The translations under genes were made by a program, and so were the position numbers. A DNA stretch of 31,897 nt, taken from Lysobacterales bacterium (GTDB lineage: Bacteria > Pseudomonadota > Gammaproteobacteria > Xanthomonadales > SZUA-36). Of the stretch, positions 7,733 through 15,514 are shown piece by piece; the stretch's first letter is position 1; each line of letters begins with the position of its first letter. The notes beneath the pieces were generated by a model. That model saw only the letters and a list, made by a program, of their open reading frames with translations, was not told where the DNA came from and made no database searches. Location of the stretch: positions 1 through 31,897 of the forward strand of contig JAKITM010000019.1 in the NCBI GenBank assembly GCA_021648045.1, in the 5' to 3' direction.

Positions 7733-9754
7733 ATGCAATTTAAATTACGCTGCTGTCTTCTTGTTTTCGTATGGCTTATTACTTCAGCTACTGCGATTGC
7801 GAAACCAATACCTGTTGACTCATTTGCACGCCTTCCAGCTATTCAATCGATCTCAATGAGTGCGGAAGGGACATTGTTAGTGGGCTTGGTAAGCACTCCT
7901 GGATCTAATTATAAGGAAACTGCACTAGCTACTTGGGATCTTAACGACCTTTCCAAAGGGCCTGTAATAACACCCAGTGGAAAAAACATGAAGTTTATCG
8001 GCGCAAATGCGTTGAAGGCTGGGAAGGTTTTAGTTACCGCTCGACAGGAGTGGTCAGGGCCGCTTGAAGGTTGCGGAGAAGGGAAACGCTTGGGGTCCAC
8101 CGCAACATTTGTTTTTAAGAATTACTTAACAGATGCTAAGCATAAGGATTTTTCTGAAGCTTTTGTTTCGGGCTTTAGCCGTCATGGAGTGAGCAAGTCA
8201 GTGGAGAAATGTCTGGAAATTACAGGCAGTGCGGGTCTTGTTAGTAACTTACCCTTAGATCCCGAAAATGTAATTATTCGGCGTGTCAATGGGGCAAATT
8301 TTCAAAGTGACTTTTTTCTATATAATCTTAAAACCGAGGCTGCAAAGTTACTGCTTCGTGGTGGTGGTCATGCATCGCCAGGTTTATTCCACCCACGCGA
8401 TGGAAAACTTTTGACCCGAAATCAAATTGATTCTTTGAGCTCAACAGAGTATGAACAAAAGATATTGATTTACGACGAAAAAACTGATTCATTTTTGGTG
8501 CATGATAAATTAACCACAAAATTAAGCGATCGTTATACCATATCAGTGGTCGGAATAGATGATGCAACGGGTCAATATTATGTGCTTACTGACCTGTTTA
8601 GTGAGCAAACCCAAGCGTGGATGTATGACCCTAAGACACGCAGTTTCGCAAATGAACACCTTGTAGCGCATCCAAAATATGGTATTTCTAGGTTAATTTT
8701 TGGGGCTCAACCGAGTAATTTTAATCAATTAATAGGTTTTTCAGTCGCTGGGCCTAGCACTATTACGACTTTTGTTGAACCAAAAATGCGTGCAATCCAT
8801 GAGGGTTTAAAGAAATCCTTTAAAGATCAGTTTGTCCGTATTTCAAGTTATAACGATGATCTTTCCAAAGTTTTATTCATTACAGAAAGTGGCAGGCACC
8901 CACCAACATATCACTTACTGATAGACGGTACGAAGGTCAGCACATTAGGTAGACAACGGCCCTGGATTGACAGCAAAGACCTCGGTGAACAAAAATGGGT
9001 AACCTACACAGCCCGGGATGGCTTAGAAATACCTGCTATTCTTGACTTGCCAGCGGGCTGGAGTAAAAGTGACGGGCCCCTGCCAACAATTATTAATCCC
9101 CACGGTGGACCGTGGGCGCGTGACAGAATGGGCTGGGATTTTTCAGGCTGGGCGCCCTTTCTGACATCTAATGGTTACGCTGTTTTAAGGCCACAGTATC
9201 GTGGTTCTGCTGGCCTAGGCAGAAAGCTCTGGATAGCAGGCGATTCCGAGTGGGGCAAAGCCATGCAAGACGATAAAGATGATGGTGCCAAATGGCTAGT
9301 CAGTCAGGGAATTGCCGACCCTGATCGTATTGCCATATTCGGATACTCCTATGGTGGTTTTGCAGCTGCAGCTGCAGTAGTAAGGCCAAATAGCCCATAT
9401 CAATGCGCTATCTCTGGTGCGCCTGTGACAAACCTTGCAAAAATAGGAAATACCTGGAGCAGAAACAGGTTACAGCGTATATTACAGGGCACCACAGTCA
9501 AGGGAATGGACCCTATGCGCAATACAGATAAAGCCAATATTCCGGTTTTATTATTTGTTGGTGACCGCGATGTGCGTACTCCTTCATGGCACGCTAAAAC
9601 CTTCTATAAAGCAGTTAAAGATAAGGTGCCTGCTAGATTAGAAATAATTAAAGACTTGCCTCATTCGTTCCCTTGGTATTACCGGCATCAGGAAGAGATG
9701 CTGACTATGATTGGTGATTATCTAAAAAACGATTGCGGCCCAGGCGGCTTGTAA
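7733..9754 (+). CDS. Secreted S9 prolyl-oligopeptidase-family peptidase
   Basis: 673 residues from the ATG at 7733, chosen because AAGGA (7720-7724) lies 8 nt upstream; an in-frame ATG at 7724 overlaps that site. Residues 1-23 form a signal peptide ending in AIA. The middle (about 40-410) is a divergent beta-propeller-like region, and the C-terminal alpha/beta hydrolase (about 420-665) has HGGPWARD, the nucleophile elbow GYSYGG (Ser539), Asp613 in VGDRDVRTP and His644 in LPHSFP. Family knowledge: S9 enzymes cleave short peptides, often after Pro or Ala, and some relatives act as lasso-peptide isopeptidases beside a TonB receptor. Pairing with the receptor upstream suggests digestion of an imported peptide in the periplasm (inference). 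No lasso precursor or synthetase is present. Confidence 0.9.
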   Translation: MQFKLRCCLLVFVWLITSATAIAKPIPVDSFARLPAIQSISMSAEGTLLVGLVSTPGSNYKETALATWDLNDLSKGPVITPSGKNMKFIGANALKAGKVLVTARQEWSGPLEGCGEGKRLGSTATFVFKNYLTDAKHKDFSEAFVSGFSRHGVSKSVEKCLEITGSAGLVSNLPLDPENVIIRRVNGANFQSDFFLYNLKTEAAKLLLRGGGHASPGLFHPRDGKLLTRNQIDSLSSTEYEQKILIYDEKTDSFLVHDKLTTKLSDRYTISVVGIDDATGQYYVLTDLFSEQTQAWMYDPKTRSFANEHLVAHPKYGISRLIFGAQPSNFNQLIGFSVAGPSTITTFVEPKMRAIHEGLKKSFKDQFVRISSYNDDLSKVLFITESGRHPPTYHLLIDGTKVSTLGRQRPWIDSKDLGEQKWVTYTARDGLEIPAILDLPAGWSKSDGPLPTIINPHGGPWARDRMGWDFSGWAPFLTSNGYAVLRPQYRGSAGLGRKLWIAGDSEWGKAMQDDKDDGAKWLVSQGIADPDRIAIFGYSYGGFAAAAAVVRPNSPYQCAISGAPVTNLAKIGNTWSRNRLQRILQGTTVKGMDPMRNTDKANIPVLLFVGDRDVRTPSWHAKTFYKAVKDKVPARLEIIKDLPHSFPWYYRHQEEMLTMIGDYLKNDCGPGGL

Positions 9755-9769
9755 TAATACAAATAGTGC

Positions 9770-9797
9770 GGGGACGGTGCCTTAAGGTACCGTCCCC
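9770..9797. terminator. Bidirectional hairpin between convergent genes
   Basis: A 12-bp stem with one G-U pair (GGGGACGGTGCC / GGTACCGTCCCC) and a TTAA loop sits in the 45-bp gap between the S9 peptidase and ppsA, followed on the plus strand by ATTTATTTT. It can serve as a terminator in both directions. The GGGGACGGTGCC arm resembles dispersed palindromes I have seen in other environmental genomes, so a REP-like origin is possible. Confidence 0.7.
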
Positions 9798-9799
9798 AT

Positions 9800-12166
9800 T
9801 TATTTTAACTTAGCTAAATCTAGCCAAGTATCCACTACCGTATCAGGGTTAAGAGATATACTCTCAATCCCTTCTTCTAACAACCATGCGGCAAGATCTG
9901 GGTAATCTGATGGTCCTTGACCGCAGATACCAATATATTTGCCTTCAGCCTTACAGGCCTTAATGGCCATGGATAACAGGGCTTTTACTGCCGGATTGCG
10001 TTCATCAAAGAGATCAGCGATCAGCCCTGAATCACGGTCGAGCCCCAGCGTGAGTTGAGTCATATCATTGGAACCAATCGACATGCCGTCAAAGTGTTCA
10101 AGGAACTCAGTTGCCAGCAAGGCATTCGATGGTAATTCGCACATCATAATAATTTTTAAACCGTGTTTGCCGCGTTCAAGACCAAATTTACGCATTACTT
10201 CAATTACGGCTTTGCCTTCATCGACTGTACGCACAAAGGGAACCATAGCCCAGACATTGCTTAGACCCATTTGCTCGCGAACTTTGCGCATTGCCTGGCA
10301 TTCCAATTCGAAACAATCCTGAAATTCGTTTGATACATAGCGTGAAGCACCGCGAAAACCCAGCATCGGATTTTCTTCTTCCGGCTCATATCGTCGTCCG
10401 CCAATCAGATTGGCATACTCATTAGATTTAAAGTCGGATAAGCGCACAATGACAGGATTTGGTGCAAACGCGGCAGCAATCATGCTGATACCCTCTGCTA
10501 AGCGTTCTACATAATACTCAACAGGCCCTGCATAGCCGCTGATACGGGTATCAATCTCGGCTTTTATATCACTACTCTGGTCGGCATACTCAAGCAATGC
10601 GCGTGGGTGGATGCCGATCATTCGATTAATAATAAATTCAAGCCGTGCCAAACCAACACCGGCGTTGGGTATTTGGCTAAAACCAAAGGCCCTGTCCGGG
10701 TTGCCGACATTCATCATTACTTTAAGCGGTGCCGGTGGCATATCTTTAAGCTCATGTCGTTGAATTTCAAAATCCAACAATCCGGCATAAATAAAACCGG
10801 TATCACCTTCAGCGCAAGAGACGGTTATATCGCTGCCATCTTCAATGGCACTTGTGGCATTGCCACAACCAACCACCGCAGGCACACCCATTTCACGGGC
10901 AATAATGGCCGCATGGCAAGTGCGGCCACCGCGATTGGTAACAATCGCGGATGCCAGTTTCATTACCGGCTCCCAGTCCGGGTCGGTCATGTCGGTAATC
11001 AGCACATCACCTGCCTTTACCTGATCCATTTGGGCAATGCTGGCGATGACCCGGGCACGACCCTGGCCAATCTTTTGGCCGATACTACGACCTTCGCAAA
11101 TTATTTCCGAATGGGCTTTGATTTTATAACGCTCTATGGTTTGTCCAGAGCGACTATTGACAGTTTCAGGGCGTGCCTGAACGATATATATTTTGCCGCT
11201 GTTACCGTCCTTGGCCCACTCAATGTCCATCGGCCGCTGGTAGTGTTTTTCAATAACCAGAGCCTGGCGTGAAAGTTCTTCGATTTCCTCATCGCCAAGA
11301 CAAAACTTATTTCTTTCGCTTTCATCAACAGCAATCGTTTCAACCCCAGTATCTGCCGCATACACCATTTTGATGGCTTTGCTACCACGGTGTCGCCGCA
11401 AAATAGCCGGGCGTTTGGCTTCCAGCGCAGGTTTGTAAACATAAAACTCATCGGGGTTAACAGCGCCCTGAACAATCGTCTCACCAAGGCCCCAGGCTGC
11501 GGTTACAAAGATAGCATCGGTAAATCCGGATTCCGTATCAAGGGTAAATAAAACCCCGCTAGCACCGATGTCTGAGCGCACCATCAGCTGAATGCCGGCT
11601 GACAGTGATACATCCTCATGCGCAAAGCCCTGATGAACCCGATAGGAAATTGCACGGTCGTTGTATAGAGATGCAAATACTTCCCTGATTTTGTGTAACA
11701 CATCATCAATGCCACGAACATTCAGATAAGTTTCCTGCTGCCCGGCAAAGGATGCCTCAGGTAGATCCTCAGCTGTAGCGGAAGAACGCACTGCAACAGA
11801 AATGGATTCCCCGGTATCTGTACCTGCCTGTTTTTCTAGTTGTTGGAAAGCCTCGCGAACATCAGCTTCAAGTGCCGCGGGTAGGGGAGCTTCAACAATC
11901 CATTGTCGAATGCTGCTGCCGGTAGACTTAAGTGCTGATATATCGCTGACATCGAGTGTCTTAAGTCGCTGGTCGATTCTTTGTTTGAGACCCGCTTCTG
12001 CCAAAAAATCTTGAAAAGCGTGAGCAGTAGTGGCAAAGCCACCCGGCACGCTAATACCTAGTTGGGTCAGTGCTGAAATCATTTCTCCAAGGGATGCGTT
12101 TTTACCACCGACTATCTCGACATCCTGCATCGTTAACTCGTTCAGCCAAATAATATTTTTGCTCAC
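9800..12166 (-). CDS. ppsA: Phosphoenolpyruvate synthase
   Basis: Converts pyruvate, ATP and water to phosphoenolpyruvate, AMP and phosphate, the entry to gluconeogenesis from C3 acids. 788 residues, normal length. The N-terminal ATP-grasp part has GGKNASLGEM and the SVAVRSSATAEDLPEASFAGQ segment. The central swivelling domain has GGRTCHAAIIAREMGVPAVVGCG with catalytic His418 and Thr416, the residue equivalent to the PpsR-modified Thr of E. coli. The C-terminal PEP-utilising barrel ends with SNDMTQLTLGLDRDSG and GICGQGPSD. The start is a GTG at 12164-12166 preceded by GGGAG at 6 nt. An ATG two bases upstream is out of frame. It is divergent from its regulator ppsR with a 59-bp gap. Confidence 0.97.
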   Translation of the reverse strand: MSKNIIWLNELTMQDVEIVGGKNASLGEMISALTQLGISVPGGFATTAHAFQDFLAEAGLKQRIDQRLKTLDVSDISALKSTGSSIRQWIVEAPLPAALEADVREAFQQLEKQAGTDTGESISVAVRSSATAEDLPEASFAGQQETYLNVRGIDDVLHKIREVFASLYNDRAISYRVHQGFAHEDVSLSAGIQLMVRSDIGASGVLFTLDTESGFTDAIFVTAAWGLGETIVQGAVNPDEFYVYKPALEAKRPAILRRHRGSKAIKMVYAADTGVETIAVDESERNKFCLGDEEIEELSRQALVIEKHYQRPMDIEWAKDGNSGKIYIVQARPETVNSRSGQTIERYKIKAHSEIICEGRSIGQKIGQGRARVIASIAQMDQVKAGDVLITDMTDPDWEPVMKLASAIVTNRGGRTCHAAIIAREMGVPAVVGCGNATSAIEDGSDITVSCAEGDTGFIYAGLLDFEIQRHELKDMPPAPLKVMMNVGNPDRAFGFSQIPNAGVGLARLEFIINRMIGIHPRALLEYADQSSDIKAEIDTRISGYAGPVEYYVERLAEGISMIAAAFAPNPVIVRLSDFKSNEYANLIGGRRYEPEEENPMLGFRGASRYVSNEFQDCFELECQAMRKVREQMGLSNVWAMVPFVRTVDEGKAVIEVMRKFGLERGKHGLKIIMMCELPSNALLATEFLEHFDGMSIGSNDMTQLTLGLDRDSGLIADLFDERNPAVKALLSMAIKACKAEGKYIGICGQGPSDYPDLAAWLLEEGIESISLNPDTVVDTWLDLAKLK

Positions 12167-12225
12167 ATCGAACTCCCGATAAAGTAGACTGTAATGACAA
12201 TCATCACATTTTACCGAGGATATAG

Positions 12226-13041
12226 ATGTCTCGCACCGTTTTCTTTGTATCAGATGGCACAGGAATTACTGCCGAAACACTCGGGCATGCACTGCTGACG
12301 CAATTTGCAGGGCTGGAATTTCAACAATTTCGACTACCCTTTATTGATACCGAAGAAAAAGCCCGCGAAGCTGTGGCACAGATTAATCATCAGGCAGTGG
12401 AAGACGGGAATTGCCCGCTAGTATTTACCACCATGATTAATACGGTGCTTGCGGAAATCATTAACGGTGGTCAGTGCAAGGTATTTGACTTGTTTTCTGA
12501 ATTCATCCAGCCCCTTGAGAAACAACTCGGCGTTAAGGCCCAGCCTAGTGTCGGCGCAGCCCACAGTAATAGCGATACAGAGAGCTATGAGGCACGTATG
12601 GAGGCCACCAATTATGCGCTCACCCATGACGATGGTATGAGCATTAATTTTGCTAACGCTGACCTTATCCTAGTGGGGGTTTCGCGTTCTGGGAAAACCC
12701 CGACTTGCCTGTATCTGGCACTACACTTTGGTATCAAAGCAGCAAATTATCCATTGACGGACGATGATATGGACGCTAGTCAATTACCTAAGTTTTTACT
12801 TCAGAATAAAAACAAGTTGGTTGGCTTAACCATTGATCCTGAACGACTTTCCCAAATTCGCATGACGCGGAAACCAGACAGTCGCTATTCCTCTTTGCGC
12901 CAATGCCGTTATGAAGTGGAAAGTGCTGAAAGCTTGTTACGACTCGCGGGAGTTCCCATCATGCGCACAACCAATAGTTCGGTGGAAGAAATTGCCAGCC
13001 GCATTGTGTCGGAGAAAAATATACAGAAGCCACATTTTTGA
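12226..13041 (+). CDS. ppsR: PEP synthase regulatory kinase/phosphorylase
   Basis: PSRP (DUF299) family bifunctional enzyme. By family knowledge it inactivates PpsA by ADP-dependent phosphorylation of the Thr two residues before the catalytic His and reactivates it by Pi-dependent dephosphorylation. 271 residues, full length. The N-terminus FFVSDGTGITAETLG is the family signature, and GVSRSGKTPT (151-160) is the P-loop. Conserved TIDPERLSQIR and RYSSLRQCRYEV follow. The ATG has GAGGA 5 nt upstream. It is transcribed divergently from ppsA and is followed 12 nt later by the DUF1249 gene. Confidence 0.96.
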   Translation: MSRTVFFVSDGTGITAETLGHALLTQFAGLEFQQFRLPFIDTEEKAREAVAQINHQAVEDGNCPLVFTTMINTVLAEIINGGQCKVFDLFSEFIQPLEKQLGVKAQPSVGAAHSNSDTESYEARMEATNYALTHDDGMSINFANADLILVGVSRSGKTPTCLYLALHFGIKAANYPLTDDDMDASQLPKFLLQNKNKLVGLTIDPERLSQIRMTRKPDSRYSSLRQCRYEVESAESLLRLAGVPIMRTTNSSVEEIASRIVSEKNIQKPHF

Positions 13042-13053
13042 TATTATTACCCC

Positions 13054-13584
13054 ATGGTACAGTTTTCTCCAGGCTATCAGGCCCAACTCGATATTAGTTC
13101 AGACAGTTTGTCTGAACTGCAGACCAGTCTTTATCGACATTTAGTTATGTTATTGCCGCTTGGTGTTGAAGCTGGGCAGCGTTATCGCTCAGTGACTGGC
13201 AGCGGCCCGGATTTGTGGCTGGATTTCCTTGAATGTCATAAATACACTGATTTTTTGCGTTTAACACATGAATTTATCGCCTCGGGTGCTACAGAAGATG
13301 CACCGAACGCGCATATACGCGTTTATCACGATGCTCGTCTGGCTGAAGTCACTTCATTCAACAGTCTGCAGGGAATTTGCCGGTATTCAGCCCCTTGGTT
13401 ACCTGCCCGACATGTGTATTACCGCCAATACAAACAGAACCGTGCGTTATTGAAATGGCTGGAGTACTTGCATGAGCTTGGGCATAGCTCGGATTCGTTG
13501 AAGTTGTATTCCTCAAGTGAAAAAGTAAATCCAGCTATTGGTAGTGATACTGTTGGTGTTCGCAAAAAATCTAAAGGTTGTTAA
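13054..13584 (+). CDS. DUF1249 family protein (YqiB-like)
   Basis: 176 residues, somewhat longer than E. coli YqiB (about 140) because of a Ser/Lys-rich C-terminal tail of about 25 residues. Family marks are an N-terminal helix with YRHLVMLLP, a beta strand LWLDFLECHKYTDFLRL and the segment IRVYHDARLAEVTSF followed by an aromatic-rich RYSAPWLPARHVYYRQYKQNR. Biochemical role unknown; in other gammaproteobacteria the family sits near cpdA, parE and nudF. No signal peptide or membrane segment. It starts 12 nt after ppsR with no obvious Shine-Dalgarno site, so it is probably co-transcribed with ppsR. Confidence 0.85.
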   Translation: MVQFSPGYQAQLDISSDSLSELQTSLYRHLVMLLPLGVEAGQRYRSVTGSGPDLWLDFLECHKYTDFLRLTHEFIASGATEDAPNAHIRVYHDARLAEVTSFNSLQGICRYSAPWLPARHVYYRQYKQNRALLKWLEYLHELGHSSDSLKLYSSSEKVNPAIGSDTVGVRKKSKGC

Positions 13585-13618
13585 CTCTCGTTAAGGCGCT
13601 GAGAAACCCATTTTATTC

Positions 13619-13679
13619 ACCCTGTCGTCACCCTGTCGTCACCCTCGCGCAGGCAAGAGTTTAGTGGAGTTGCGACAGG
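13619..13679. repeat. CCTGTCG repeats upstream of the YidC paralog
   Basis: Two perfect 11-bp tandem copies of CACCCTGTCGT (13619-13629, 13630-13640) are followed by a partial third (CACCCTCGCG). An inverted CGACAGG lies at 13673-13679, about 40 bp before the GTG start of the YidC paralog. The arrangement could be a regulatory binding region or a simple slipped repeat. Confidence 0.6.
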
Positions 13680-13721
13680 TTGTGGGCAATATTAAGAATA
13701 AGTTAACGGGATATTATTGAA

Positions 13722-15158
13722 GTGATATATAGAATTTTAAAAGCACTGTCTCTATGTAGTTTTCTGCTTGTAGGTACAGCATTAGCTGATATAGCTGTTG
13801 AGACTCAGTCCCTGAAACTGATCTTTAGTGATCAAGGCGACCTGATGCAGGTCGAGGCGTGTTTTCCTGACTGTACAGCTAAAAAAGTGAAACGCGGCAA
13901 ATTATCCGCCGAAAAAGGCATGTTGGTATTTGAACCAACAGGGACACCTCCGCTTGAATTTGAACGAAAAGTAGTTAACTCGCAAACAATACTCACTTTT
14001 AGCGATGTAGCAGGGAATGAAATTCGCCGTTGGGAAATCCCAAACCAAGGCTGGATGGTTTCTTTAGCATTAAAGTCTGCTGCCCAGATAAAACTTCACG
14101 CTGGAGATGCCTATACACCACCAAATACAAGTGGATTTGGTTATTTGCTTGAACAAACGCGTTATCTTCTATTCGATAATTCAGATATTGAATCTTTTGG
14201 CACAGACAACACAGAAGACGCACAACATAGCAGCAGCGGATGGTTTGGCTTCCGTAGCCGATTCTGGGCTACATTAATTCTACCTGAACGGAGTGTTGAG
14301 CTAAACTTTGATACTGGGGAAACCGTAGTAGAGGCAGCTGTGACTATCCTGACGAAGTCTAATGATCTACAGGTGATGAAGTTGTATATTGGACCGATAG
14401 AGCCAGCAGCCCTGAATAAGGCTGCGGCTGAACTTGGCGGGCTAATGTATTCGGGTTTGTGGTTTTGGTTGCGTTGGATATGTCAGGGGTTTTATAGCCT
14501 GCTAGGTGGTATCGCAGTATTGGTGCCTAATTGGGGTTTTGCGATAATGCTTTTATCCGTCTTGGTAGTTGTTGTAATGTTGCCATTGAGCAGATACGCA
14601 GAACGCTTGCAGGATCAGGTAAATATAATAGACTCCAGATTAGCGCCTCAGTTATCCGCGATAAAAGAGACTTTCAAAGGCGCAAAGCAGTCAGAAAAAA
14701 TTATCGCACTATATAAGAAAGAAGGAGTACACCCACTCTATAGTCTGAAAAGCATGCTGGGCATTATTTTTATAATTCCGGTATTTATCGGTGTATTTAA
14801 TATGCTCGCAGAAAACATCCACCTTTCGGGGGTAACTTTTCTCTGGATCAAGGACTTGGCACTACCCGATGCCTTTAGCCAGCTGTCAATGAATATTCCA
14901 TTTTTTGGGGATAAGCTAAATTTACTCCCATTTATTATGACAGGTTTCTCATTTGCCGCAGCAAAGTTGCATGTAACTCCTGGCATGGATATTGCGGTGC
15001 AGCGCAAACAATCCCGTAACCTAGTGATTATGTCAGTTAGCTTTCTTGTGTTGTTTTATACTTTTCCAGCGGGTATGGTGCTGTATTGGCTCACCAGTAA
15101 TCTGGTATCTGTTTTAAAGGGCTTAGTGACAAGATATAGAGTTTTTCCCAGTAAGTAA
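13722..15158 (+). CDS. YidC/Oxa1 paralog, divergent membrane insertase
   Basis: 478 residues versus about 550 for housekeeping YidC. Starts with GTG; residues 1-22 form a signal or anchor helix. A shortened periplasmic beta-rich domain (about 25-225, with ACFPDC cysteines) precedes the Oxa1-type core: NWGFAIMLLSVLVVVVMLPLS (about 270-290), the coiled hydrophilic loop with ALYKKEGVHPL, then FIIPVFIGVFNML, LWIKDLALPDAF and the closing helix FPAGMVLYWLTSNLVSV. The topology and the last motif are clearly YidC. However, the arginine conserved in the hydrophilic groove (R366 in E. coli, IVRGIMYPL) is Val283 here, and there is no basic C-terminal tail. It is not in the rnpA-yidD-mnmE context, so it is a specialised paralog. 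Neighbours suggest a substrate among the envelope proteins encoded next to it (inference). Confidence 0.9.
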   Translation: MIYRILKALSLCSFLLVGTALADIAVETQSLKLIFSDQGDLMQVEACFPDCTAKKVKRGKLSAEKGMLVFEPTGTPPLEFERKVVNSQTILTFSDVAGNEIRRWEIPNQGWMVSLALKSAAQIKLHAGDAYTPPNTSGFGYLLEQTRYLLFDNSDIESFGTDNTEDAQHSSSGWFGFRSRFWATLILPERSVELNFDTGETVVEAAVTILTKSNDLQVMKLYIGPIEPAALNKAAAELGGLMYSGLWFWLRWICQGFYSLLGGIAVLVPNWGFAIMLLSVLVVVVMLPLSRYAERLQDQVNIIDSRLAPQLSAIKETFKGAKQSEKIIALYKKEGVHPLYSLKSMLGIIFIIPVFIGVFNMLAENIHLSGVTFLWIKDLALPDAFSQLSMNIPFFGDKLNLLPFIMTGFSFAAAKLHVTPGMDIAVQRKQSRNLVIMSVSFLVLFYTFPAGMVLYWLTSNLVSVLKGLVTRYRVFPSK

Positions 15159-15259
15159 TAGCTGTGAGGCTCTGGATTCCTCGCGTTTAATTTTATATTT
15201 TTGGTGTATAGAGTAGAATGAGCGGCTGTATTTGAAATGTTTTGTAAAATATCAGCATT

Positions 15260-15265
15260 TATAAT
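15260..15265 (+). promoter_or_regulatory. Perfect -10 hexamer before the PGTGS microprotein gene
   Basis: TATAAT lies 43 bp before the microprotein ATG in the 149-bp gap after the YidC paralog. No consensus -35 is at 16-18 bp, so this is only a candidate. If real, the microprotein and methyltransferase genes have their own promoter. Confidence 0.3.
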
Positions 15266-15307
15266 AATTATTGACCTAGAGCCGAAATGACAACCCGGAA
15301 TTAACCT

Positions 15308-15514
15308 ATGAAGCTACTAACATTTGTATTTTTAATCTTGTTTTCGATGAACACTTACGCATACCTTGACCCCGGAACTGGCAGCGTCTTGCTGCAGGTC
15401 ATTCTTGGTGGTGTTGCAGCTATCGGGGTAATAATAAAAATGTATTGGCACCGGTTGCGGGCCGCATTAGGTTTTGCACAAAAAGATGAGGAAGAAGACA
15501 AAGATGACGAATGA
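15308..15514 (+). CDS. PGTGS-motif membrane microprotein
   Basis: 68 residues. Residues 1-18 look like a cleavable signal (MKLLTFVFLILFSMNTYA). The mature N-terminus is YLDPGTGSVLLQ, followed by one transmembrane helix (about 27-46, VILGGVAAIGVIIKMYW), basic residues (HRLRAALG) and an acidic tail DEEEDKDDE. I recognise the 'LDPGTGS + one helix + YW' layout as recurring in short hypothetical proteins encoded next to this type of methyltransferase and next to sulfatase-like enzymes, but no function is known to me. The predicted orientation puts PGTGS outside the membrane and the charged tail in the cytoplasm. The stop overlaps the start of the next gene by 11 nt, implying translational coupling. 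Confidence 0.82.
   Translation: MKLLTFVFLILFSMNTYAYLDPGTGSVLLQVILGGVAAIGVIIKMYWHRLRAALGFAQKDEEEDKDDE

Noticed and set aside
10607..11272. 221-codon open frame on the plus strand
   Set aside because: It is the complement of ppsA, without a ribosome site or recognisable protein features.
13619..13650. Tandem repeat considered as a CRISPR fragment
   Set aside because: Units are 11 bp with no spacers between them, so it cannot be a CRISPR array.
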